Shown piece after piece: positions 46,701 through 57,363 of a stretch of 64,000 bases of DNA. A program made the translations under genes and the position numbers. This stretch comes from Tricholoma matsutake (lineage: Eukaryota > Basidiomycota > Agaricomycetes > Agaricales > Tricholomataceae), in contig AP026547.1 in assembly GCA_026075535.2 (NCBI GenBank), positions 7,936,001 to 8,000,000 of the forward strand. The letters are read 5' to 3'. Within the stretch, counting starts at the first letter, position 1. Each line of letters opens with the position of its first letter. A model generated the notes under the pieces. That model did no database searches. It had not been told where the DNA came from and saw only the letters and a program-made list of their open reading frames with translations.

Positions 46701-47092
46701 ATTTTGGCTGTGGTACCTTTGAATCTGCCCAGCATATCTTCACACACTGTGCCTGTTTCAAAGAGCTGCATTGTAACTCTACCCAAAACCTCCACCAATC
46801 TGTAACCATCACATTGGAGTTCTTCAGGAGCAGTCTTCACCAGCACCTGCACTTCCGCACACTCCTTGACTCCCTCTTTACTGATGGTAAAGTCTGGCCA
46901 TCAACTGCATTGGTCTATTATATGGGTCTAGTGCCTCATGTGGCCAGCTTTCTCAATGATGCCTCCCTCAAACACCTCACACCACTACAGCATCAACAAC
47001 TCCTCCATTGTCTAGCCAATGACTGCCATGCAATATTAATCTGCCTTGCAGGTCACATTTGGGGAATCATGCATCGCTTGTTTTCACCTTAA
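43765..47092 (+). pseudogene. LINE-2 ORF2 part 2: RT, connector, RNase H, zinc region
   Basis: Continues the RT after Gypsy-B: YVLQRDQKKGFDMLEPEGFY, VTKQGGSLSPLKCTLTTS and the catalytic block EAMDDTLL (44325). MITE4 follows at 44614-45014. The reading then resumes PEIHFQHLQDL exactly across the excised MITE. The connector (LQGFGFPSIARINSTLAV), RNase H parts (LSDHLNSIRLLN, YVRAHTDNASTPSLLNCLV) and a CCHC zinc region (CHFGCGTFESAQHIFTHC at about 46699-46753) follow, to a stop at 47090. Several frame changes and stops are present. This is the C-terminal half of a basidiomycete LINE polymerase. Confidence 0.75.
44614..45014. mobile_element. MITE4, hAT-like foldback element of a second family
   Basis: A 401-bp palindrome with ends TAAGGCATGG and CCATGCCTTA and an exact 8-bp duplication TCCATTTC (44606-44613 and 45015-45022). 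Its removal restores the LINE-2 frame. Confidence 0.9.
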
Positions 47093-47203
47093 AATACTGA
47101 CCCTAGTAGCACCAAACAAAATATTGTTCACCTACCACCTGACCTCTCTCACATCACTTCCACACCCACCTCTTGTCTCTCCATTGTGCATTCTACTACC
47201 TAA

Positions 47204-47911
47204 TGTCAAGAACTGTTCCTTGCCCGATCGGAACCCGCATCCATCTGACCCTTTTCTGCACATCAAACCCAACATTTGTCTACTCCTCCCGATTTTGTTC
47301 CCAGCCGCCTTGCACTGCCCACACTGCTGTGCACCAGGCTGCCTTGTACAGCACCCATGGCTGCCTTCCCAATGCTGCCATCTCTATTGCAAATTTGACT
47401 ATGGATTCCTGTGCAGCTCACACTAGGCAATTTATCTATGCAGTCAAGACACTGCCAAAGTCTTCATTTCTGTTTCTGCCTTTATTCCAGACTACAGTAT
47501 TTAAGCTTAGTTAGTTTTGCCTTGTATTCCTCAGTTTGTATATTGACATAGACTCAACTTTAACCTGCCAATCTAAACCTCCTTCTACTCCAACCTCAGT
47601 TCTCTAAGAGTCCAAACTCCATTTGACTCAACCTCTAGTCTCCCTCTGAAGTTCTAACCTCATCTGAACTTAACCTAAGTCCCTCCATACTCCTTCCCAC
47701 GTTTACCTGCACTTTCCCACTCCTACCTCCAAACCTTCGACTTGAAATTAGGACACCAGACAAGGTGAAGGGTGCAGCGTCTTACAAGCTGAAGCCAAGT
47801 CCTTTCCATTTCCCCTCCTGCAGAATCTGCAATGACCCGACAACCTTCCGCTATCATCACCCTCAGGGTCTGATCAGATTCTGATGCGCCCTCTAGGATC
47901 AGTTCTTAACA
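47204..47911 (+). repeat. Gypsy-C 5' LTR
   Basis: TGTCAAG to CTTAACA. Contains a TATTTAA box (47498-47504) and, 35 bp on, AGTTTGTATAT (47533-47543), the complement of the PBS. The right border was fixed by the PBS spacing seen in Gypsy-A and Gypsy-B. Confidence 0.8.
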
Positions 47912-47913
47912 GT

Positions 47914-47924
47914 ATATACAAACT
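47914..47924 (+). promoter_or_regulatory. Gypsy-C self-priming PBS
   Basis: ATATACAAACT, two bases after the LTR, exactly complementary to AGTTTGTATAT at 47533-47543. This is the same geometry as in the other two families. Confidence 0.75.
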
Positions 47925-47951
47925 CACACTTCACTTGTCCCATTCCTCTCT

Positions 47952-49448
47952 ATGACCCCTACCAAGACCCACCAGCGCACAAGCAGAAATTCCCAACATG
48001 CTGGCACTATCCCAGGGATCTCTGCAATCCAGCAATCCACCCTTCCTGACCCTCAACCTGCCACTACTTTTGGAGTGTCTTCCAGACCCTCAAACATATT
48101 CCAACAAATTGGCTCAGGAGCCCCTTCTATCAGTGCCAATCTCATGTCCACCCATGCCTCACACCCTTCCTCCAACCTGGAAGGTTTTCAGTCTAGAAGT
48201 TTCATCTGCCCATCCAAGTCTCCACATGGCGCTCCAATTCTCTTTGTCAAGAAGAAGGATGGTAGCCTCCGACTTTGTGTCGACTACTGAGGACTTAACC
48301 ATCTTACAAAGAAGGACTGCTACCCACTTCTGCTCATTTTGGACCTCCTTGACTCTCCCCGCGAAGCCCGCTTATTCACCAAGATAGACTTGCAGCACAC
48401 TTATCACCTAGTCCACATCGCTGATAGTGATGAGTGGAAACCAACTTTCTGCACCCGCTATGGATCCTTCGAGTGGTTGGTGGTTCCCTTTGGACTCACT
48501 AATGCACCCACAGCCTTCCAGCGGTTTATGAATGACATCTTCAGTGACATGCTGGATGTTTGTGTCATCGTGTACCTTGACAACATCTTAATCTACTCCG
48601 ATGACAAGTCCCAGCAGGGGGCTCACATCAAAGAAGTCCTCTGCCATCTCCAGAAAAATGGACTTTATGCCTCTCCACAGAAATGTGAGTTCCACAAAGA
48701 CACCATTGAATATCTGGGTTTCATCTTGTCACCGGATGGACTGTGGATGTCTGAGGATAAAGTCAAAACTGTGCTCGACTGGCCCAAGCCTAGGAAAGTT
48801 AAGGATATACAATCCTTCTTAGGCTTTTGCAACTTTTACCACTGCTTCATTAATGGCTATTCAGACATTGTCATCCCACTCACCCACTTGACGCAGAAAT
48901 CCACACCCTGGGACTTCAACAAGAAGTGCTGTGACACTTTTGAAAAGCTCAAACAAGAATTCACTCATGCCCCCATCTTAACTCAATGGGTACCCGACTC
49001 ACAGATGGTACTCAAAACCGATGCTTCTGACTATGCCCTAGCAGCTATCCTTTTGGTTTACACTGTGGATGGAGAAATCCATCCAGTCGCTTTTCATTCC
49101 TGCTCCTTTAATCCCGCTGAACTAAATTACAACACCCATGATAAGGAACTCTTGGCCATTTTTGAAGCCTTCAAACACTGGCAGCAGTATTTCAAGGGTT
49201 CTGCAAACCTGGTTGATGTGGTCACTGACCACAAAAATCTTGAGTACTTCAGCACTACTAAGTTGCTCACCCACCACCAGGCCTGTCGGTCTGAATACCT
49301 TTCCCAGTTCAATCTCATGATCCACTTCTGCCCCAGAAAATTGGGGGCCAAGCCAGATGCGCTCACAAGATGTTGGGACATCTACCGCAAAGGGGGAAAT
49401 AGCAACTTTGCCTCAGTAAACCCGACCAACTTCCAACCTGTATGTTGA
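47952..49448 (+). pseudogene. Gypsy-C gag-RT fusion with RNase H
   Basis: ATG 47952 starts a P/S/T-rich gag-type N-terminus ([13 protein letters not shown]) that switches near 48195 to RT ([19 protein letters not shown]). Most of gag and all protease are therefore lost by deletion. TGA at 48288 interrupts VDY-GLN, where Arg is expected. RT: FTKIDLQHTYHLV, PFGLTNAPTAFQRFMND and YLDNILIY (second catalytic Asp is Asn). RNase H: LKTDASDYALAAIL and HDKELLAI. It ends at TGA 49446 by frameshift before the integrase. Confidence 0.85.
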
Positions 49449-49924
49449 GAAACTCTATAACAACATCTGCACCTCCCTGCCCCTTGACCCCCTATCATCC
49501 GCACATCTTCTGACACCTGTCGACCCCAACTGGACTATAGACAAGGCAGGTCTTCTCCACCACTTTGACTGGATTTATGTTCCAGACATTGCGGACCTCC
49601 GCCTCAAGGTCCTTCAATACAAACACAATCATATCCTCTCTGGCCACTTTGGACAAAACAAAACCCAGCAGCTTGTCCGCTGGGAATATGTCTGGCCAAA
49701 CCTCCACACCTTTGTGCAGGAATTCTGCAAATCCTGTACCACTTGCAAATGATCCAAATCGCCCCGACACAAGCCCTATGGGTTCCTAAAGCAACTTCTG
49801 GTCCCGGTGATAGGTTGTCCCCTCAGCTCAAAGGCCAATTCACCATTTCAGCCACATTCTAATCACATTGGATAACTCGCACAAGGTCCCAGAAGCAGTG
49901 CGACCACTCCCAACCAAGTCTACC

Positions 49925-50165
49925 AAGCGCGATATCATATCGAACGCAATCGAACATTGTCGAGCATCGTCGAACGCAATCAAGCATCATTGAGCATTGT
50001 CAAATGTGATCGAGCATCGTCGAACGCAATCAAACATCATTGAGCATTGTCGAACATTGTTGAGCATCATCGAACATCGTCAAACATCATCGAACACAGT
50101 CAAGCATCATATTGAACGCGATCAAACATCGTCGAGCATCGTCGAGCGTCATCGATCGATATCGA
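49925..50165. repeat. 10-bp CpG satellite
   Basis: About 22 units of a 10-bp repeat, CGARCATCGT-like, with T or A in place of CpG bases in many units (TGAGCATTGT, CAAACATCAT). One helical turn per unit puts CpGs on one face of the DNA. Confidence 0.8.
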
Positions 50166-50791
50166 GAGACTGTGAGTGACATTGGGTGCTGCATTTGTTA
50201 TCTATATGGTGGAATACCATGCGCCAGGAAGTATTCCAACTTGTGCTCAAACCTGCTGATAGTAGGTCAGCCTCATTCCAAATCCCTATTGTGCACAGAA
50301 CCTGCTGGACACATTATTGTGAGACTTAGTGCAGTTTATACACAAAGGACAGTCCCCTTTTAGTTCTATACCCTTTATTACTCTTTCATCATATGATATA
50401 TATCTTTCTTGTTTGGATTCCAGTCTCCTTTTTGGCCTTGTGCCTTAACTCATATCTTTTGCCTCATGTTCTACACATGTTCTCTAGCCTTTTTAGGTAC
50501 TTTCTTTATTTTATATAAAAAGATGTACTAGATACAAAGAAAAACAAGAAAGTCATCGTCTTCCTCCCAGATCACAGTGATTTGAGAGTTCAGTTTAGTC
50601 TCATTCAGTCTGAAGTTTGGTGTTTTATGCTAAACTTCCTCGAAATTCCTTGAAATTCCTCGCATTACACTATTTTTGCTCTCACTTCCCTCGATTAGCC
50701 TTTTCTTCACTTCTACTACTCGTCTAGTCCCCTGATCTTGCATCCGAACATATCTGCGCACTCGAAATTCCTCAAGACTACTTTGAAAAAT

Positions 50792-50871
50792 ATTGCAACA
50801 TCTTGAAAATCATTGCAACACCTCACAAATCATTGCAATGTCTCGCAAATCATCGCAAGTCCTCGAAACAC
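50792..50871. repeat. 20-bp tandem repeat, four units
   Basis: Units at 50792, 50812, 50832 and 50852, of the form ATTGCAACACCTCACAAATC with scattered transitions. Sequence between the two arrays (50166-50791) is AT-rich, without a gene. Confidence 0.75.
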
Positions 50872-52151
50872 ATTCTTTTAGCCTTGGACTGCTTCAACAA
50901 GCAGTTGTTTTATGACTATTTGATGGTCGGTCTGACAGGTGACATCTAGAGGGCCTCACAACCTTCCTCTGACTTGTGTTATACCATCTGAAGCCATTTT
51001 GTGGGTTTTGTTTGGGTTTCCGGGTTGAGCATCATCACTGGAACGACCTTGGAACTCAATCTCCATGGATTTCATTGAACAACTACCTGACTCCGATGGC
51101 CACACAGTGATCCTGGTCATAGTTGACCACCTCACCAAACAAGGCATCTTCATCCCAACTGTCAATGAAATCACAGCCCAAGCATTAGCCAACCTGTTTG
51201 TCCTCCATGTCTTCTCCAAGCATGGCATCCTGTCGCACGTCACTTGTGACCAGGGATCCAAGTTTGTCTCCCATTTTTTCTGCTCCCTTGGAAAAGCACT
51301 CAACATGCAGATCCACTTCACTTCTGGTTATCACCTGCAAGGTGATGGTCAGATGGAACGACTTAATCAGATGTTGGAGCAGTACCTCCAGATTTTCTGC
51401 AACTATCAGCAGGACGACTGGTCTCACCTCTTACCCTTGGGTGAATTTGCCTACAACAATGCTCCCTCTGCCTCCACAGGCATATCTCCTTTCTTCACCA
51501 ACAAGGGCTACCACCCAAACATTTCCGTCTTCCCTGAACACAACTTAGCCTCACAGTGCACCCACGAGTTCGTCATCAACTTAGACGACCTTCATCAGGA
51601 GCTTTGGAAACAGCTTGCAGCCACTCAAGAGCATTATCAAGGCCCTGCAGACAAACATTGGGCACCTGCACCCGACTTCAACATTGGTGACTCTGCCTAC
51701 ATCACTGCGGAAAATATTTGCACCACTCGTCCCTCCAAGAAACTTTCCAAAAAGAACCATGGTCCCTTCAAAATCATTGCCTGCCCAGGCACTCACTCAG
51801 TCACCCTGCGGCTCCCAGACCACATGTGGGCCATCCACCCTGTTTTCCATGTCTCTCAACTAGAGAAACACTCCCTGAACACAATTCCAAACTGAGTACA
51901 ACCTCCACCTCCTCTGATTGCCATCAACGATGAGCTCGAATATGAGATCACCAAAGTCCTTGACTCCAAGGTCAACAACCGATGTCACTGCAAGATTCTC
52001 TACCTTGTCTGATGGGAAGGTTACCAGGGAACCAACAAAGAAACCTCCTGGTTACCCGCTATGGAACTTGACCACACCCAAGAACTCCTTGTGGATTTTC
52101 ACACCTGCTACCCGCAAAAACCCAGTCCATTGTCCACTTAACATATTCACC

Positions 52152-54131
52152 TTACTCTTTAATGCAGTCAAGGCTCAGAACAAATCTTATTATGAAACAA
52201 AAAAAAACAAAGTAAAAAGAATCTCCACCCTTGCTCTCCTCCTTGTCATCTGCCCGCCTTTTCTCCAGATATCTCTGGAAGGCGGCCCAATCATCTCCAG
52301 ACTTGTGGATCCTGCATCTTTCCCGTTGGGACTCTCGCACTGCCTGCTCCACCTCTTCATCATCCTCATCGCTCTCCTCCCCGGCACTTTCATCCTCCAC
52401 CCACTCTGGGTCCAAAGCATCCGGGATCTCCCCTAATAACTCCTGCACCGCAGTTGCCACCTCAGCAAACCCCTTCCTCATCAACTTCATCACCTGCTGC
52501 ATCATTTCCGCATTCTCCCCACTAATCCCTGTCGACCCCATCATTCCTGCCATTTTTGCTGCAGGAACCTCCTGCCCCTCCCACACTACTTCTTTGCACT
52601 TGTGTTTGATGTGCGTGCAGTTATTGCACACATGCCCCTTCATGCCCATCTTGAAGCAAGCAATTTTTTGATACTTGCATCTAGGCCATTTGTCAGTAAA
52701 GGATACAGAAAAAGAAAATAAAGACACACCTTTTGCAGGGCAAAGCCGCCTGCACCCACACTGGACCCTCCGACTCCTCTGACCCCACTTGCACCCTTGA
52801 CTTGGCAACTTTCTTTTTCTTTGGGGACTTGCTCCCCTCAGCCTCGTCCTCCAAACCTGTGGCCACAGCCACCCGCTTCTTTTCCGCTCATTGTGTGGCC
52901 ACTGTGGCAGGGTAGATGGTCTACTGGGAGTTCATTGACGATGGTCATCACGTCGCAAAGAAAGAGGTAAGCGTGATCTCAGAGATCAGGGGAAAATGAG
53001 AGCAGGGGGAGAAGGGATTCAATGGGTAACTTGAATACTTAGCTTATGGTCTACACCTTGGTGTGTAGAAACTTGAGAGACTTAGTTGACTTTAAGGAAT
53101 AACTTAGATGGAGGGCATGAAAAAGTGGGAGGAAGAAGGAATATATGCTCCATTTGACAGGTGGGAGGACACCTAAATACAAACAAGGTAGCTACGATGT
53201 CGCATGCATTGTCTTGCATCAACAGGACCAAACAACAAGAAGAGAAACTAAAAAGAAAAGGAAGTGTCCATTTAGAGGAGTATTGATAGAATTCAAAATA
53301 AAGCTATGGTTTGCAAGGTGGGTGATGTCAGATTGGCAGTGTCGGGTCCTTGTCTTGGGGTTTCACAGGCTGGGAATTACTCAGGGAAAGGTTCATCATT
53401 GAGACTCTCTATTTGCAGGACATGACTTGTGCCCCAGCAAGTGTGGAGAGCACTCAAATGTGACCTCTCAACCCTACCATCCAGTTGCTAGACCCATCGA
53501 GTCAGATTTTAGGTGGCCAAATTACGTTGATGCTTGATGTTGCAGATCATCAAGGTACTAAGGTACAAAAATAAGACTATAAAAGGAAAATAAAAATGAA
53601 ATGAAATGCCAAGTACTGATCCTTTGGAATGGGTGCTGTGCTGTCAATGCAGAGGCCAAGGAAGCTGGGAAATGTGAGCAAACGCGTGACTAATGCATTG
53701 CATGGGTGGTGTGTCTTCATCGAGGAGAATTGTGTAATCTGGAAAGTAAAAATAGAATGAAGAACATCAGTGATGCAAATCACAAAGGAACTGTATCAAA
53801 ATCAAGTAAAGGGACTGAAAGGGCCCTCTGTAGGCAAGATATCAAGACTAGAGAGAAAATAGGAAAAGGGTGGGGTTGACAAGTAGGACTCATCACCCTA
53901 CCACACCGCTGCCTCTTTTTTCCGCACCTCTGCCTGGCACACCTCCTCAGCCTTTGCAGCCTCCTCTGCTGCCTCTTGCACCTCCTGTGCCCAGTGTTCC
54001 TCCTCCCTCGCCGCTTCCTCCAGCTCCTTCATCTCCCTTTCCATCTGCTCCTTCATCACCCACTCCCTCTGTTCATGTTGGGCCCTCATTGCAGCCAATT
54101 TGATCTGTGCAGAGACTGCTGGGGGGGACAT
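52152..54131 (-). pseudogene. Antisense Zn2Cys6-type gene inside Gypsy-C
   Basis: On the minus strand, ATG 54131 opens an exon (to about 53898) encoding a highly charged coiled coil (MSPPAVSAQIKLAAMRAQHE, then E/A-rich heptads). About 0.9 kb with no clear coding follows. Next comes a lysine-rich segment ending PCKR at 52730, a 49-bp intron (52729-52681, branch TTACTGAC), and an exon starting CKYQKIAC. Splicing creates CX2CX6C, then nine residues, then CNNC with six residues to the last Cys, which is the spacing of a fungal Zn2Cys6 cluster. Downstream are a helical region (QVMKLMRKGFAEVATAVQEL) and an acidic stretch. One in-frame TGA lies upstream near 52890. It could encode a DNA-binding protein, and its own promoter would lie near the 3' LTR. 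Exon 1 linkage is inferred. Confidence 0.55.
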
Positions 54132-54267
54132 ATTTGATAGTTGACGGGGGAAGGAAAGAATGTGAAAATTTTTTCAACCAATTACCACATTCAGAAATTC
54201 AACCAACTTCCTTATTTGGACTCAAGCACTCACGTGCCTCGTAGGCTTGGCACTAAGGGGGAAATAC

Positions 54268-54903
54268 TGTCAAGAACCATTCCTTGCCCAATCAGAACCC
54301 GCATCCATCCGACCCTTTTCTGCACATTGAACCTGACATTTGTCTACTCCTCCCGATTTCATTCCCAGCTGCCTTGCACTGCCCACACTGCTGTGCACCA
54401 GGCCACCTTGTACAGCACCCACAGCTGCCTTCCCAAGGCTGCTGTCTCTATTGCAAATTTGACTACAGATTCCTGTGCGGCTCCCACTAGGCAATTTATC
54501 TACGCAGTCAAGACACTGCTGCAGTCTTCATTTCCATTTCTGCCTTTATTCCAGACTACAGTATTTAAGCTTAGTTAGTTTTGCCTTGTATTCCTCAGTT
54601 CATATATTGACATAGACTCAACTTTAACCTGCCAATCTAAACCTCCTTCTACTCCAACCTCAGTTCTCTAAGAGTCCAAACTCCATTCGACTCGACCTCT
54701 AGTCTCCCTCTGAAGTTCTAACCTCATCTGAACTTAACCTAAGTCCCTCCATACTCCTTCCTGCATTTACCCGCACTTTCCCGCTCCTACCTCCAAACCT
54801 TCGACTTGAAATTAGGACACCAGACAAGGTGAAGGGCGCAGCTTCTTACAAGCTGAAGCCAAGTCCTTTCCGTTTCCCCTCCTGCAGAATCCACAATGAC
54901 ACA
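54268..54903 (+). repeat. Gypsy-C 3' LTR with internal deletion
   Basis: Preceded by the purine tract AAGGGGGAAATAC. It matches the 5' LTR to AATGAC (54900), then jumps to the terminal ACA and the duplication CCTAA. About 72 bp of the LTR end are therefore missing. Confidence 0.75.
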
Positions 54904-55509
54904 CCTAATCTACTACCTAACTTACTTTACTCTACTCTTTACTTTACTTTACTTACCCAGAGTTGGCGAGGTATGGCTTCCACCTTACCTGAGTTACTTA
55001 TGTAATGTAGTCATCCTGAATCATATCATATCATATCTTGGGGCCATTAATGGATTTTGGTTGCACCTGGGTTCTGTGGTGGTATTGAAGTTGTGGGCCC
55101 AACTTGGGCTGTTGCTGAGTGGAGGTGAGGATGTGGATTTGTTATCCACATTGTTCATCAATTATTGGACAATCAGCAGCTACCATCTGCGGTACAGACC
55201 CACATCTGGAAAAACCAGATTCTATAATTATATTATAAAAAGGGTATAATTATGTGTCATTATCTGATTCCTATAATTATATGTTATTATAGCAGGTGCC
55301 ATGGAACATGTACTATAATCAGTCCATAATCACACAATAATAGTTGAGTAAAAAGCCACTATATTTGGAATGGCACATGTTGGGGTGCTACTAGTACCTA
55401 ATATGACTACATAGATCGTGAGTCTAGGCCCATACAGTGCCATATTCTCCATATCTACATCAGGCAGATCTGAATTATCACTCAGGGCAGTTTGAGCTGG
55501 GCACGGAAT
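54904..55509. other. No supported gene; simple-sequence run
   Basis: Starts with a CTACTACCTAA and TTTACT-rich run (54909-54960), possibly the tail of LINE-2, then AT-rich sequence with a TATAATTAT-type cluster at 55222-55290. The long plus-strand ORF here is low-complexity. Confidence 0.4.
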
Positions 55510-56959
55510 ATTTCTGAGAAGCATCATCAAATAGAGCTAGAACTGGAAGAGACAACTCACTGAGCTAATTCATACACATTTGCCATCATCCTGTGGTATT
55601 TAGCTAGGTCCTTTGCCAAGACCTGGAGGAAGTGGTGGTTCTTGTCATACTGCACTCACAGTTCATCCGGTTTAAAATTCTTCTCCACATGATATCCAGT
55701 GGACCAGTTGAGGAGTGCATTGTATATCTAAAGACAAATTTCTCACAAATACAACAAGAAACAGCATATGAAAGATGCACTGCAATTGCCACAAGACACA
55801 TCATTGGCACTGGAATCTCTGTCTCATCGTTATTGTCTAGGCTGCTTCTGAAATATTGCATGAAGGTGACAGCTGGAGAGTTTTTCCCTTTCACAAAAAT
55901 GACCAAGCAGAGGACAGATACAATAGCGGCCTGACCATATGGCTGATTCTTAACATGCATGAAACTTGTCAGATCATCAGGATTGCTAAACTGAATACAG
56001 ATTTTCATGATGATTAGGAATTGCCAGTGGTGGAGTTTGAACAGAACACTTACCTCGAGAGGAAATACTAATACTCCAGGTTGTCAGTAAGTTTTGGCAC
56101 CAGCTTCCTGATAAGCTCAGCCTTATCCACAGTGTTCATTGACTCGATTCCATGGAAGAAGTTGCCATTGATGAATTTCATGGCGGCCTCCTTTGAATTC
56201 CTGCACAAGTGGCTGAGACGATTGAAACACTGTAAACCAGTGACATCAGGAGAGCACGAGGGCTGAGTCAATGGGTGGAGCACATACATAATTGGTGAGG
56301 CATTGAAGGTAGTATTGATCATTTTTGATTTGTTCCTTGATCTTGTCCAGGCCCAGATCCTTGCATGGTCCAAGAATGGCTTTGAAATGCTGATTTTTTG
56401 AGTCAGCTGGCATGCCATCCAGGAATAGGTTCAGGCCAATGAGATTGTCGATGCCACAGTCTAACAAAGTTTGGATGTCTTCAGACTGCTTCAACTTTGA
56501 GATGAGACCATTCTTCATTGGAAAAATGAGCCACTTTTCCTCTGCATAACCTTTGTTCAAGTTCTTTGGCTTTGAGTTATGTGAGTGAGTGGAGTTATCG
56601 ACACTGCACAGGACTTACAGTGAACCTCTCAGCCTTGATATTGATAAGCTGGATGTCTTGTCTGATGTCAATCTTCTAATGGAATACCAGGATGACCAGC
56701 AGATTCGAAGACATAAGTCCCAAAATACTCACCTCATCTTCATAGTACTTCACTCTAACTTGAGTATGGCTGAGTTAGTTGACAATGTCTGTGCCCAAGT
56801 CCATGTCATGAACAACTTATGATTAACTCTCAACAGATTTAGCTTTCTTTCCTTTGGTGTGTGGAGGAACAAAAGCAATCTGATGTTCCTCCTCCAAATC
56901 ATTTGGCGCAACCATAGGTGCTACTGTCAAAATATGTGACTGTGAGTGATAGGTGTGAC
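55510..56959 (-). pseudogene. DUF6532-like host gene, C-terminal part, split by Gypsy-A
   Basis: Minus-strand blocks: PPHTKGKKAKSVES (about 56830), FLDGMPADSKNQHFKAIL (about 56410), FFHGIESMNTVDKAELIRKL (about 56150), VKNQPYGQAAIVSVLCLVIF and EIPVPMMCLVAIAVHL (about 55810), then a shifted block with AKYHRMMANVYELA (about 55570). This order resembles the agaricomycete DUF6532 domain (IPLP-x-ALVAT, then YHRMMADLY), an uncharacterised, often multi-copy family. That match is from memory. Frames change between blocks, partly through introns and partly through damage. The upstream half continues at 63157-64000. Confidence 0.4.
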
Positions 56960-57361
56960 TGTCAGGAAACCACCCCATTACCTAATAAACTTTCATTTTT
57001 ATTTTATTATGTCGAATTACGCTACATGATGCCAAATGATGCTATATTTTGATAGCATGAGAATTTTATTTCGCACGCATCAAAATGTACGCGCATGTAC
57101 AAGTGCGTCGGTAACAACAATGTACAATATATGTAACATAGTATATAAACCCTAAATATATGCCTAGGGGACCCCAGTTGTGTTCTCTTAGGTATTCCAC
57201 CTACATTTTTGGTGTGAAAGGCCTATCTCAACAAACTCACCTATTAATAACCCCTCGCATCAAAACCATCAATTCCCCCATCACGTGCACAGATCCTGCC
57301 CCCTTCTTGTAGAGAGAACCCGCACGGTCTTAGCTAGCAGATAGTGGGTGTCACCCTAACA
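56960..57361 (+). repeat. Gypsy-A 5' LTR
   Basis: 402 bp, TGTCAGG to CCTAACA. TATATAAA at 57142-57149 lies 34 bp before AGTTGTGTTCT (57176-57186), the complement of the PBS. It differs from the 3' LTR at 17 positions, all transitions, and all but one fit CpG decay. Confidence 0.95.
57142..57149 (+). promoter_or_regulatory. TATA box of Gypsy-A LTR
   Basis: TATATAAA, conserved in both LTRs. It places the RNA start near 57176, which is also the start of the self-priming 11-mer. Confidence 0.6.
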
Positions 57362-57363
57362 GA

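Larger units (their letters stand above)
32200..47203 (+). mobile_element. LINE-2: non-LTR retrotransposon split by later insertions
   Basis: One LINE is spread over 15 kb: ORF1 and endonuclease (32278-34872), RT N-terminus (to 36337), RT centre (43765-44613), and connector, RNase H and zinc region (45015-47092). It is interrupted by MITE3, Gypsy-B, MITE4 and, in its 3' end, Gypsy-C. After Gypsy-C the tail seems to continue as the simple-sequence run from 54904. Both ends are approximate. Confidence 0.75.
49803..51037. mobile_element. 1.2-kb insertion with tandem repeats inside Gypsy-C integrase
   Basis: Coding for LLVP stops at about 49802 and RPWNSISMDF resumes at about 51041. The insert ends look inverted (CCGGTGAT at the left and ATCACTGG at the right), suggesting a DNA transposon. 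Inside are a 10-bp and a 20-bp tandem array and no protein-like ORF. The target duplication is not resolved. Confidence 0.5.
49449..52141 (+). pseudogene. Gypsy-C integrase and chromodomain, split
   Basis: The zinc part HNHILSGHFGQNKTQQLVRW and CKSCTTCK (TGA 49750, Arg expected) is followed by about 1.2 kb of inserted DNA. The core then resumes with SMDFIEQLPDSDG (51070), TCDQGSKFVS and YNNAPSASTGISPFF. After TGA at 51893, the chromodomain (51910-52140) has ELEYEITKVLDSKVNN, TGA at 52010 (YLV-WEGY, Arg expected) and ETSWLPAMELDH, ending at TAA 52141. Integrase inserts the DNA copy; the chromodomain selects the site. Confidence 0.8.
47204..54903 (+). mobile_element. Gypsy-C, chromodomain Ty3/gypsy with deletion and nested insert
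   Basis: The 5' LTR is 708 bp. The 3' LTR is 636 bp because about 72 bp near its end are missing. The 5-bp duplication CCTAA occurs at 47199-47203 and 54904-54908. The gag/protease region is deleted and fused to RT. A 1.2-kb element sits inside integrase at about 49803-51037. An antisense gene lies between pol and the 3' LTR. The element is inserted in the 3' part of LINE-2. Confidence 0.85.

Noticed and set aside
50792..50871. Tandem 20-bp units as a CRISPR array
   Set aside because: Units are contiguous without spacers and lie in a eukaryotic transposon.
54896..55249. 117-codon ORF after Gypsy-C
   Set aside because: Low-complexity leucine/tyrosine product of a TTTACT-rich repeat.
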